Part shown: one piece after another, positions 1 to 13,345 of the stretch
Numbering within the stretch: the stretch's first letter is position 1
How the letters are laid out: every line of letters starts with the position of its first letter
The notes under the pieces: generated by a model
The model's input: the letters and a program-made list of their open reading frames with translations, nothing else
What the model was told of the DNA's origin: nothing
Databases searched by the model: none
Assembly (NCBI GenBank): GCA_012295275.1
Contig: CM022674.1
Span: 7,890,409-7,954,408 of the forward strand
Reading direction: 5' to 3'
Origin: Chrysomallon squamiferum
Lineage: Eukaryota > Mollusca > Gastropoda > Neomphalida > Peltospiridae
Length of the DNA stretch: 64,000 nucleotides
Program-made: the position numbers and the translations under genes

Positions 1-1155
1 ATAATTAAACACAACCTCATTTTATTTTATTCACTACATGTAATAATAATATAATAACAACAACAACAACAACAAAACAACAAATAATATCTAATATTTC
101 TACAATATTGATGATAACATGATAAAGCCTTATGTACATTTTTTACTGCAGCTTAAAACTAATCCTTACAGGTTACAGTTACAAACTTTAATCATCTCTT
201 TCAGAATATTTTAAAAATAAAAACGTGAGCTCACTGGTAAAAGAGGGAGTCTCACGTAACATGCTCTGTACATGACAGACCAGTCTGCATGTTCTGTGAC
301 AAAAGCAGACATTAAGTATTAATACCAGTTAATTTTCAGCTGAAATTGATTAGTGTCTGGGTAGCAAGTTTACAGAAACAGTCTAACAAATAAACCAGCT
401 GTTCATGATACCTGGTTTTGTGTCTTGCAGCTGTTTTGTCTTTATTTGTGTCTGTCTGTGTTGTTGATCTCACCCTACAGCTGTCTTTTTTTCTATGTCT
501 GTCTGTCTGTCTGTCCTGTTCATGTTTCTGATTGTATCCTGCAGCTGTCTGAGTCTCGTGTTTCTACCTCTGTGTTTTATGTGTTCTGAAACTGTCACTC
601 TTTCTTTTGTTACATCGGTTTATGATCATATTTGAGGTTTTTTGTCATAAAAACTGACTTGATAAATGTCAAAATATTTAAAAATAGAATAACTGTATTC
701 TAAGTTATCATGCAGCATATTTGTATTATTTTAAAGTTTGCATTTTGATTTTATTTTTTTATCAAATAAAAAAAAAATCAATAATGATAATAAATTAAAA
801 AAGATAAATAAATAAATAAACAAAATAAATTGTTGCTTTAGAAACAGAAGGTTAAAAATAATAATAATAACAAAGAGAAAAAAACCACACAAACAACCCA
901 AAAGAACAACAATAATAATAATATCAATCTCCACTCAGTTCAAAAAGGAAAATTAAGTTTCAAATAATTTCACTTCTCTTCTTTTTTTTAAATTGGTCTA
1001 AAGAAATTGGTGTAGACTGCTCTTAAATAATAACATGAAGAACTTTTTTTGGTGAATTTCTAAGAACATGTATTCTGGCAAACCATAATTCATATCACTT
1101 AAATTGTTTCTTTTCATTATATGTATTTTTCTTATAAATAATAATCATAATAAAA

Positions 1156-1230
<75 letters not shown>

Positions 1231-3310
1231 GGTGGTGTTGTAGTAGTAGTTGAATCAATATGGTTTGCTCTAGAAAATAGTTTCATAAATAAAATATAAG
1301 GAAGACAACTCTAAAGTGATATTTCAGCATTTGCTCCATTAGTGTGTTATATTATATTGCTAGTCATTTCCCGTTTATCGCAAAAAGAATTCCTGTTTCC
1401 TAATGGACGAAATTACACTTTACAATCAGTTCACATTTGAATGGAAATTGACTGAATTACTTTTACAACCCGAGGTATTTGTGATTTCATTGTCTTGTCT
1501 CGGAATCAGCTGAGAAGATGGTAATTTGTCGTCCTACATGAGCTGAAGACTTAATCTTTTTGTGAAAGCTTGTATTTTCCTGGTGGCATTCATCAGAAAG
1601 TTAATTCCATTTCTTGATTGATCCATTAGTTTTCTAATTCTTTGTTCGTTTAACCAATTGCCTTGATACTGAGCATACACACATATATACAGACAGACAC
1701 ACATGTAATTATTTTTGTATATAAATATTTGAGAACTGGATTGTAATAAGATGTCTGTGTGTTTATGTAGCTGTTATATACCACTTACAAAACAAGAAAA
1801 TAAATATTATCTTTGGTTACAAAGTACTGCAATTTGAGGTAATGTGTCATGTAACTTAACAACTGAAAGAGATGAGCATGAAGTTCAAAAAAACATTGAA
1901 ACTAGAACAATAAACAGCATAAACAAGACAAATAATGTTCTAAAAAATAACAAGTATCAAGAATGAAATATTGGTAACAAGAAACATTGTGTTTATCAAG
2001 AAAAATTTAATAATAAATTAGAAGAACAATAAAAAATAATAACAAATCTAAAATAAAAAATAAATAAAGAGTAAAATTTCAGTTCATATTTTTTAAACTT
2101 CATACATCACCCATGAATTATTTGATAACAATCCCAATAAAAAAAATAATTATTGGATGCCATCAAGTACAGACAAATAACTGTGACATAAAGATGATAT
2201 TCGCCCTATTTATTGTGTTATTACCTATTACATATTACACTGCGGTTATTGAAATTTGTGTTAGCATTTTAGAAAATAAGCCAGGCATGAAAAATACCAA
2301 TATCTGATTTTGAAAATGGCTGTGAAAATTACAGGAGTGAATGGTTATTGAAAAATGTCAGATGATCATAAATTTGATTCTGACAAAATCAGCAAATAGC
2401 AGCAATAAACCTGTTACTAAAATGGAAAAGAATATTAGAGTTATGTCCCATGATGAAAATAAACTGATGGGGTGAATATTAAAAATAATAATGACTGTTG
2501 GTGAGATATCTGATATATACTCGAGGATTATTTCAAAATTGTTTCATTTACTGATCAGTTAGGATTCACTTCATTTATTACCAGAGCCAGCCTGGATGCT
2601 GAATATCTTTTGTACAAAACACTAAACAGACACTGAATACAAAGAGCATGTTATATGAAATATAAAAACATTTGTCACGGTTAGTGATTACATATAGTGC
2701 TGTAAGACAAACATCTAAAACTAAATAAATATTTGTCATGCTTGGCAGTGTTATATGAAATATGAGATTGCAAAATAAATATTTGTCACACTTAATGGAT
2801 ATTGTTATAGCGAAGCTGCATTGTGTGGTGCAATGGCATTAATTATTTCATCCTGGTACAGATTACTTACATTACAGTCGTATTTCTCATCAAATGAAAT
2901 AAAAAAAACAAATCAGAGCTAGTTTCATAATGGTGGTTTGGTCTAACAAAATATATTAGTTTTCTTTGTTTTTTGCCAGATTCAGTTAACTGTGATGTAT
3001 AATTTGATTCAGCAGTTTGTGTGGATGATGTTTGTTGTTGGGTTTTGTTTGTTTTGTCTAAGAGTAGGACGGTAACAAAACAAATGTCTGATCTTATAAA
3101 GAATGTGTCTGTATAAGTGTGTATGTGTTTGTTTCTGAGTGTTTTCAGATATTGGGAATATATGCTGATAATAAAAAATAAATATTGACTATTACAAAAG
3201 AACATCTGTGAAAAAAATGAAAGTTTTAAATAACTTTTGTAATAAAGAAAAAATACAAACAAACAAATCAGATAAAAAACAGTTAACATTGTTGTTTTCT
3301 TTTCTTTCAG
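1..3310. other. non-coding region upstream of first agrin exon (intron or 5' flank)
   Basis: No exon recognised. Contents are AT-rich sequence, a long (ATT)n run at about 1157-1230, CTGT-rich stretches around 430-560, and a degenerate repeat at about 2630-2800 with recurring ATATTTGTCA-type blocks. The exon at 3311 begins in phase 1 with a clean acceptor, so this region should be intron, with NtA and signal peptide exons expected further left, outside the window. Confidence 0.6.
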
Positions 3311-3523
3311 ATCCTTGTGAACATTTTTTCTGTGCATTTGGAGCGAAATGTTTGGTGAACCAGACAGACAATGCTCCGTACTGCAAGTGTCTGCAACGAT
3401 GCAAGCCGGTGTTTGCCCCTGTCTGCGGCAGCGATGGTGTCACGTACTCCAGTCAGTGCCTGTTGCAGAAAAGCAGTTGTGTTACACAGCGCAGAATCAA
3501 AGTGTCACGCCCAGGAGAGTGTG
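3311..3523 (+). CDS. AGRN: agrin exon: follistatin-like/Kazal domain FS1
   Basis: Acceptor TTTCTTTCAG at 3301-3310, donor GTAAGA at 3524. 213 nt, phase 1 to 1. It encodes one complete follistatin-like module: an EGF-like N-terminal half starting [14 protein letters not shown], then a Kazal half with the signature [14 protein letters not shown]. The end [13 protein letters not shown] resembles the end of vertebrate FS1, which supports the FS1 numbering. A possible N-glycosylation site NQT lies in the first half. Confidence 0.93.
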
Positions 3524-4489
3524 GTAAGAGTTGTACATCTCCAGCAATAAGTGTTGTCTAGTCTGCTGCTTTAAACAGTCTGTTTTTTCATTATTTTATT
3601 TTTATTTAAATATATTATTATTTGTACTTTATTACTTTTTTTTTTTTTTTTTTATTATTTACAAATTTTTAATTAAAAATGAGAGAGAGAGAGAGAGAGA
3701 GAGATCTTGTTTTAGTTTAAATAAATCATATATTTCAAAATTAAATTTACATAATAAATTTTATACATTATAAAATAAATACTTTTGTTAAAGTATATCT
3801 TTATCATCCAGTTTCAGTGCAGTTCTTCTAAAACAAAAATAAAGAACCTAATAAAAATATATTCATACAAAAAAAAAAAAAGTTTTTTTAGTTTAGATTA
3901 TTTAATAAAAACGTGGTAAAATTAACCAGATTCATTTTATCCACTGTATTCCTGATATTTACATTTGTTGTTTTTCCCCATCTTGTTTTTTTCTTTTTGT
4001 TTTTATTGGCTTTTTTCCCTTCCAAACAATATCATTTCAAAGCTAAAGCAGAAACATTCAGTAGAACTCTATTTCTGTGTTTGAATGAAGACACAGTTTT
4101 TGTAAAACGTTATTAAAAGTGACATTGATGTTGAACATGACAGCAGGACATTGATGTCTGTTATTGGATGAAAGGCTGACTCAGTCTGATGTACAGGAAT
4201 TTTTAAATCAGATTTACTTATTGTTTTGTATGCATGGATAATCATTTCATCTGATTTAATTAGTTATCCATTTACTCAAACTTCAAAGAAATATGATCGT
4301 TAAATAGGGGTATTGTTGTTAAATTAAAAATTGTATTTAAAAAATACATGTCAGTGATTAATGGAACTCATACACAAGTTTCCTCAGAAATGTTTTATGT
4401 TTGTTAACAACAGAGTAATGAAGATGATAATGACGATGAAAATGAACAATTGATTCCTTTTTCTTTTTTGTTTTTTGAAAATATTGTTT

Positions 4490-4529
<40 letters not shown>

Positions 4530-7500
4530 CATCATGATTGATTCTATTATGCATTTTACAGCCTAGAAGAATTGCACTGATATTGAAATAACCAATAAGA
4601 AAAAATATTAAATTTTTCATAAAAACCAGAAATAAGAGAATTTTCTTTCTTACTTTGAAATATTTTTTGAAATTTTTAAATAAATGTAAAAAAAAATTCA
4701 GTTATCATGTAAGTTATCATTTTATTTTAATTTGATTATACTGGATTGGAACAAAACATTTTTTTAATTTTGTAAGTGACTTCATTCAACCATGTGTATG
4801 CCAATTTGTTCCACAGCCTTTTAGCCATCTTCGCGGCAGCTTCATAATTCCATTTTCTGTGGTGATGAACTCATCTAAACTTTGTTCCAACCCAGAATTT
4901 ATTTTATATTATATTTTATTTGTTGTTTAACTGTATTGTTTTTCAGTATTTTGTTGTGTGTGCCATGATAATTACATACATTATATTGTGTTTTTATTAT
5001 GCTTTTTGTTGCCTGTTGTGATGTCATTACTTTTTAGTTTCCCTTGTCCATTGTGTGCATCAGCAAAAGCACCTTGTTTCTTTCTCTTCAAATTATTTGC
5101 TGTTTTCAGTTGATTTTTTTTTTCCTGTTCCAGATCAGTTTTTGTAAATATTTGTTTTCTGCTTATTCACTGGTAGTGTTGATCTTTATTTTGTGTGTTT
5201 GGGATGATTTATTTTTCATCAGGTTTCATCATCACCTCAGTATAACTGTTCATATCTCCAAGGCAGACAGTTTTTGTGTAAATAATATTCTCTTAAAAAG
5301 GTTTTATTGTATAGATATTGTTCTCATGAAAAAGTACATTAGTCTTGTATAGACAGTATGATCATGAAAAAGTACATTATTCTAGAATAAACAATATGAT
5401 CTTGAAAAAGTACATTACTCTTGTAAAGACAATATGATCATGAAAAAGTACTTGGATCTTGTGTAAATAATGTTTTAAAAAAGATAGATTATGTGTATAA
5501 ATAATGTTTTAGAAAGGTACACAACTCCTGTGTGAATAATTTGTTTTTTTTTTGATCGATTCACACAACTCTTGAATCAAGAAAGCACCAGCGACTAAGT
5601 ACACAATTTATGTCTAAATAAGAAGCTGTGTTGAAGGTACATAACTCTTGTTTGAATAATGTGCTCTTGATAAGGTACATAACTCATCCTAATAAAGTGT
5701 TGTTGACAAAGGTACATAACTCTTGTGAGACAGTGCCACTAAGGTGTTCACTAGGAGATAAGAAGGTAATGTTCCAATCAACTGATAACATCAACAAGGA
5801 AACAGCTTCCGATCAATCAAACAAGAACACATTTCTTTGATTGAGCCGCAAATACAGAACTCAGTTACTTCCCCATTTTTTTGTTGTTCTGTGCTGTATG
5901 TATTTGTGCCTGTGTTTGTATGTAGGTATAGATAAAGATATTGCAGATATCATAAACAATAAAAATAAATTACTTGTGAAAAATAAGCATGCATTAAAAC
6001 ATTCATTTTATTATGAAGTTATTTTGTACTTTTATGGTTATTTAAAATTTGTGTGGGTTATTCATTTCTAAATTTTTACATATAAACTGTTCATATTATC
6101 ATTTAAATGAATGCATTCCCAGTATGTGTTATACTTTTAAATACTTCCCTAAATGTGGATGATAAACCAGCTTGTTCAAGTTTTATAAATCTGAATCATT
6201 CTTTCACAACAGTATTCATATTCAGTCTTTATCACAGAACCAAAACACTTCAAATATTGTTAACTTAAATATATTTTTATTTTTCTTCTATGTTTTGGTT
6301 GAAATCTAAAGAATGTTGGTATATTTTCTAGCATTTATCATATTTAAAATTGGTTTTCAGAGAAAACTGTTTTTCTCTTCTTTTTTTTTTTTTTTTTGTA
6401 TAGTAGCAAAAAGTCTTTTAAGACCGAGTATCTCCAAATTTGAAATGATAGAACAAATAAAAGAAGAAAAAACAGAAATAAAGAAAAGAAAAAAATCTGA
6501 AGACAAATTTTTTGCATGATATCATGGTGTGCGTACTATTTGTGTGTATAGTTTCTTTAGAGTTAGTTAAAGCCAGCAAGAATAACTGTTTTCAAAACAG
6601 TTTTGAAGAATAACAAATATTCTAATGAAACATTTTCTCAGAAATCATCTTTCTCTCTCTCTCTCTTTTTCTCTCTGTCTCTCTCTTTTTTCTCTTTCTC
6701 TCTCTCAGACACACACATGCATACACACACATACACACACACACATACATTTCACCATGTTAATATAAAAATGAACTGAAAACCAATTCTTCAGTTCACA
6801 TAGATATTGTTTAAGCAAATACTTGATTTCCCAACCCTCCAATATAATTACTTTTTAATTTCCACCAGTTGGTGAGTCTATTTCATACTAAAATGTTTGT
6901 AATTCTCAGTAGGCAGCACATGATGTTTGTTGACTTACCTTCTTCCTTGGACTGATGTCTGCATGAATTCCATCTAAAACCCATTAACCATGGCCTGAAA
7001 GCCTTTGTTGCCAGATACAGTAAACATGCAATTATTGGTTTTTCATTATCTTCTTCTTTACTGGCAGCCAGGCTTAATTTGTGCCAGAGCAATTTAGAGG
7101 TCTCACATAGAACACAGGTTTTTGTATTCTGTTGTTTTATTTCATCTGAATATCAGAGGATCTTTAATATTAAAGTATGTTTTTGTCAAGGTACCAAACA
7201 TTGTTAATGATAAAGTATGTATTTGTTATGATTCCGGATTTTGTTAATAATAAAATATATTTTTTTGTCATGATGCCATACTTTGTTAATTATAAAGTAT
7301 ATTTTTGTTATCATACCAGACTTTGTTAAAGATAAAGTATATTTTTTGTCATGATGCCATAGTTTGTTAACTATAAAGTATATTTTTGTCATTATACCTG
7401 ACTTTGGTAAAAGTTAATTATTTTTTTTAAATTTTTAAATTTTTCTTCTTATTTTTTTTTTATTGCTGACTATTTGGTAACAGTACGCTAACTAGCTTTT

Positions 7501-9068
7501 TTAAAATCTGTACAGAAGATAGTATTAAATCATTAAAGACAAATTTACATCATTTTCTTTTATATTAGCTCCTTATAAATTGTTAAATAATTTTATAATA
7601 TTTGAAATTTTGACAGAGAATGTAGCTGTAGATGATTTCAAATAACATAAGACCTCTTTAGACAACATTAACTCTTATAATATGTTGAGCAAATAAAACA
7701 AAAACCATATGAATCCAGAACAGTGATTTAAATCAATTATGATTGATTTCAGTCTCAAGTCTGAGCGTACTTGATGCTATTGTGGATTGTGTGATTTTCT
7801 GAACTTCACTTAGAAAGATTTCTGTAGCAAGGAGGCCAGTGTGAGAGTAATTTGTCAGCCAGGGTTTTACAGCCAGTGTCTGCCTCAGTTTTAATCAGTA
7901 AATAGATAGTGATTTATATGAGATCTTTTTTTCTGCTAAATATTGGCTCATTTGTTAGAGAAAATGAAACAGAACTTCCATTTGGAAAACAAAACCTTAG
8001 TCTAAAAAAGTAGAGTCAGGAGGATTAATTATCTTAGTTTGTCATTAAAATAAGAAATTTTAATAATTGTCAGAACAAGCTGCTATGTGGAGGATTTGTT
8101 TTTGTGGTTTTAGTAGGCTATATATAGGCTATCTTCTATTTTCCAATTCCAGCTAGTGCACGTATTTTATGTATTGAAAGCAATTTATTGTGTGTGCTTT
8201 CCTATCATTGAAAAGTATAAAGTGATCTGCCCTGTTGATTGAGGAGATTATATGCATTCGAAAAAGAATTCCTTATTTTAATTTTGATATGGAGGGGAGG
8301 GGGTATTTTGTTTTTGTTTATTTTTTTTAATATCAGTATCTGTGTCTATGATATCATTTAATCAACAGTTTCTTCTGCAGTTTATTTAATGTTTGCAGTG
8401 GTGCAGTATGTGGAATTATTATATTGATTACACGGAATGTGATTCTCCAAACTTCTTGGACAGATGATGTTCGTGATGAGGCATTTCCACAAATACTTAC
8501 TGAAAATTGGTTTAACCCTTTTTATTCCAAATCCACATCTTGAATTTCTGTGGCAGATTGGTTTAAGTCTTTGTAAAGTTAAATTAGTTTACTGTGTTAT
8601 GAGTCTCAAAAATAATTTTTTAGAAATTGGCTTAAATTTGTTTGTGCTTTGAAAATGTAATAAAAATTAGTTTTACCCTTTTGAATTCTAAGTATCTGTA
8701 ACTTAAACAAATTCAACCCTTTTTCTTCTAAGCATGTATTCAACAGTGGTTTGTTCTGAAATGTTGAATAATGTTTCAACCAATTTTGATCTAAAACCCT
8801 TCTATATTAATTCTATGACAGTATTTTGTCCTTTATCTTTTGTGAGTGGAAATATATAATAAACCTTACTGCTCTAATTTCCCTATTCCCTAGTTCTAAT
8901 TACAGAAAACAAGTAATTAAACAAGTTGATAATATGAATAAATACATAGTGGCCTTTCTGAAATGAATAAAGGTTCAGTTCAAAGAGAAAAATGTTTAAA
9001 CACAGAAAACAACAACAACAACAATAACAATAACAATAATAATAATAATAATATGGATGAAGATTACA

Positions 9069-9107
<39 letters not shown>

Positions 9108-12100
9108 GTGATCATGATAATAATGAGGAATTATTTAAAATATAAATATTTTAATAAATTTTAAAATAATTTTGGAAGTAGATTTAGTTTTTTTTACATT
9201 TATTTTCTCTATTATTCAGGCAGCTTCTTCTTTAGAAAAAGAAAGAAAGAAAAAAAAAGAATAGCCTGAAGCTAAAGACTGTTATGAAAACTTTACAAAC
9301 ATTTCTTATCATCTTTGAGTTTAAGATTATTTCTTTTTTGTGTGCTAATAAAAACAAATCAAATACAAAATATGTCTCTGAGCAAAAATCAATACCTTCT
9401 GAAATATAAGAAAGTTGAAATGAAACAAATAAACATATAAAAAATGGACAAAGAATAAAAAGAAACATGAAACAAATTAAAAAGATAAAAAAAAGGAAAG
9501 ATAAATAAAAGAAGAAAATAAATAAATAAATTTCATTTTAAAAGAAAAAAATGTTGTTTTTCTTTTTTAATTTTCTTTTTTATAAATTTATAATAGCTGA
9601 GTTATAAAAGTATTTTCTATACAACAAGCTTTCTTTAGTGTGAAGCTTCAGATGGTTTGACCTGAAAGGAATGGTATTGATTGATACACAATTTGTACAA
9701 GAAAATAACAAAAAACTGAAAAAGACAGAGAGCAGTGAAGTGTTTTATTCATGACTTTCCTTGTTACTGTCTGCACAGTGATGTATGGGTTTTTAGTCAC
9801 AATGTAAAAAGAACTACTGACTGCAACAGTTGTCAAGAGCTGTTTGGTATGTAAATTTGTTTGGGTCTAGCAGCCTCTGGCTTCATATGCAAATACAGAT
9901 CCAGCTTGAAAATAAATGAACTAGGGTTTAAATCTTCAGGTTGAATTATGTTTTTGCTTTTGAAAATGTTTGTTATGTAATGTCTTGTAAGACAAGGTTT
10001 ATATTGAAAGAATTTTCTTTTAATTATCACTGCTATACAAGGTTTTGTTTTACAGTTTCTATAAGCTTTTGGTTGTTTTTGTTTTTTTAACTATTTATTT
10101 TCTTGATTAGAACATTTTTTTCTTCTGATTTATGAAGGAAAATAAAAATAAATAAATACATAAATTTGTTGATTTAAATATATAATAAATAATAATAACA
10201 ATTACACGGTATACAAGCTTATGAATAAAATATAAAAAAGAAAAAAAAAAAAAAAAAAAACTTAAATACAAAATTACAATTAACATCATTCAGTGAAACT
10301 ATGTGGAAGAAAGCACGCTGTGTAAATTCCCTGATGAACAATTTGAGAATATTACATGATTAGCAAGCCATTTTGCCACTTGATTTCTCCGTGAAACCAA
10401 CAGCACGATGCTGAAGAACACTTATCTTTTGTAGAGAGCAGCATCATTGTGATGTTGACGCTACAAGTGTGTCAGCATTCACAACACACAACGCCAGCGT
10501 AGATGTGTTTGTTGATGCTAACACAACACAAGTAGTTTCGTTCTTTCTGTCGTGTTCTAATGGCATACGATTGCAAATTTACAACGAATCAAGTCTTGTG
10601 GAATCATCTTACCGGTGAAGCATGCACAACGATGTCTGAGCTTGCCGTGATCAATGCCGACAGCACCGTTCACGGACGATGCAGTGCTAATGGAAAAGGG
10701 AAAAAATAAAAAAGCATGCTGGCCTCTTAGCTAGGCTGAGTGTCATTCTGTACACTTCAGTAGAGTATTGTGTTATATCACCAAGGATCTGTAGCTGGTT
10801 TTAAAGTGTTTTTCATGCTGTGACTTTTTCATGAAACTTTAATCAGTGGATCTGTGAGTTGCCTGCACCTGTAAAATGTGGTGGCTACGTATCATGGATA
10901 TTGAGTGATTTCTGTGTTTGAATACTACTTGTGTTATCATTATCCTGATTACTCACTAGAGTTACCCTTTTTCTGATTATTTACTTGTGTATCCATTATC
11001 TAGATTATTTACTTGTATGTCCATTACCTAGATTATTTACCAGTTTGACCATTATCCTTACTATTTACTTGGGTGACCATTATAAAAAGATCATTTACTT
11101 GCTGTCCATTGTCCAGTTGTGGTCAGTTTTAAGATGGGATTTAAAAACAGGAAGGCATTATTAACATTGTTACTGAGACAGTTTAGTTGTTTTTATCTGT
11201 GACGTTTTACTTTTACAACCAGAAGTACTTTACAGAAAATAGTCTCTTTTGTGTGCTTTGTTTTCATCAAAGCTTCTGATTTGTATTTAATTGTAGTTTC
11301 AGAAAACAAAGCAGGTTTATCTGTCAGAAGAAATAACCAACTCATTGTGTTTCTGAGTAATTTAATACTTTAAGTGCACTAAGTAGAAATACTACTATCT
11401 ATACTAAACATTCAATCTACAGCCTTACATCATCTTTTGATATTACTTTTTTTTCCATTTAAAATAATTCATGTTTTTTTTCTTGTTTTTAGATTAAATT
11501 TATAAAACACATATTTTAATCAAAATCATTTATTTATTAATATAACTTCAAATAAATAATCTGTAACTAAATTAAAATTTTTACATTAATTTAATTGACA
11601 AAATTCAATAGAGAAACTATATTCTGAATGCAGTTACTATAAAGATCAATGGTTATCATTAATCATTGAAAACTCAGAAATATTGATCCACAAATTGTAA
11701 ACTAATATTTATTTTATAACATTTTTCATCTCTTTTTCTTCTGGGTGAAAACCGATTGTCTGACTGTGTTGAGATATGAAATATCATGAATCAAGCCGAT
11801 CAGGTTAATTTCACTAACAACAATGGCTCCTGTGATATCTACTTGTGTGTTGCTTACACTGAGATAGCTGTGTGTTTTGGTTAATAATGGAATTGTTTGT
11901 GAGTCTGGTAAAGCAAAGTGATTGAGTATTGGATTCTTCTGTTTGGTGTATTCTGCTGTTTGGTGTTTTCTGTAAAGGCGCTGTTGGTCTTGGACTACTT
12001 GTTTCATCTTTGCTTATTGATCGCTTCAGTTGTGAACTGCCATTATCCCAGTTACTAGCTAGACTTAATAATCACACGAATCATTTAATTTACCCAGTCC

Positions 12101-13303
12101 ACAATAACGAACAAGTGCAGTGCGGCAGCATCTTGCCGCTAGATGTCAGGTCTCTTCTTTCACTAACAAACACACTGCAGCAAGACTTCTTTTACTAACA
12201 CACACTGGAGTAAGGCTGCTTTTACAGACCAGGTGCACACTATGGAAGTAATGTTTCACTGTCAGAAAGATATGAGAAATTTTCAGCTGAAAGAAAAAGG
12301 TGATTTTTATGCTTTGACATCACAACAGACAAAACGTGTTACCATGGCAACTAAAGGTGTTTTATTTCAGCCGTCGTGGAAGAAAGTTTTGTATGGAATA
12401 TTTGTAATTTTGTTGTTGTCCCATTCTGTGACTGCCTGTTATAAATACCCACCAGGTAAAATCAACCCCTGCGAAGGTCATCCATGCAATTTTGGTGCCA
12501 AATGTGTTCCCTCGTTAGATGGGACAGCATACAGGTGTGTCTGCGAGGACAGGTGTGATTCTTTTGGTGACAACGTTGGCAGCACAGCGGTGTGTGGCAA
12601 TGATGGGGTCGACTACCCCAACATGTGTGAACTGAAAAGAGCAGCGTGCCACTCAATTACAGAAATCAGAGTGAAGTATTATGGGAAATGTGGTACGTAC
12701 TTTTTTATTTCATTTTTGATTTTGCATCTTTTATTTACTTAGTTTTACTCTTTTTTATTATTATTTTTATTTTCTCTTTTCCTCTTTTTATACATTTTAA
12801 AATAAAGTGGCTGTCTTAAAAACAACTTTCAGTATTGTTACATTGTACAGAATTTGTAAAAATCTTAAATAATTATAAACCTTTAGCTTCTGTTATTATT
12901 ATTACTTTTTTTAATTATTTTTTTTATTATAACCTTTACCAGGTGTTTTCTTCAGGATTATTGCTTATACTATTATTACCATTACTAGTACTAGTACTAT
13001 TACTACTTCTACTACTATTATTATCATCATCATCACTAAATGTTATCTATTATTTTTGTTTACTTAAATCATTATTAAGAACACCTACTGTAATTATCTT
13101 GACATTAACAAACATCATTAGCATCAATATTTAAACATGTCAATTACTTTGATGGATTTAATTTCCTGAATTAATAGATGTTTACAAAACAAATGATTTA
13201 AAACAAAACAGATTCAAAATAAAAAGCATTGTGTATTATAATCATATTTAAATATTAATGGTCTTGTTTCAACATCATTGTTATTGCTGTTGTTATTGTG
13301 TTG

Positions 13304-13345
<42 letters not shown>

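Noticed and set aside
2867-3443. Minus-strand ORFs of 156 and 83 codons across FS1
   Set aside because: Antisense shadows of the FS1 exon and AT-rich flank; no recognisable motifs.
8464-8730. Possible gene or minisatellite with recurring ATTGGTTTAA blocks
   Set aside because: Copies are too diverged to delimit by eye, and the ORF shows no protein features.
10435-10614. 180-nt open plus-strand segment with acceptor- and donor-like ends as an agrin cassette exon
   Set aside because: Only the phase 2-2 frame is open, but the FS1 and FS2 exons meet in phase 1, so it cannot be spliced in without breaking frame.
11929-12198. 89-codon plus-strand ORF with hydrophobic start, before the FS2 exon
   Set aside because: Not in frame with FS2, no splice link seen, no family recognised; more likely 5' UTR or intron of the alternative transcript.
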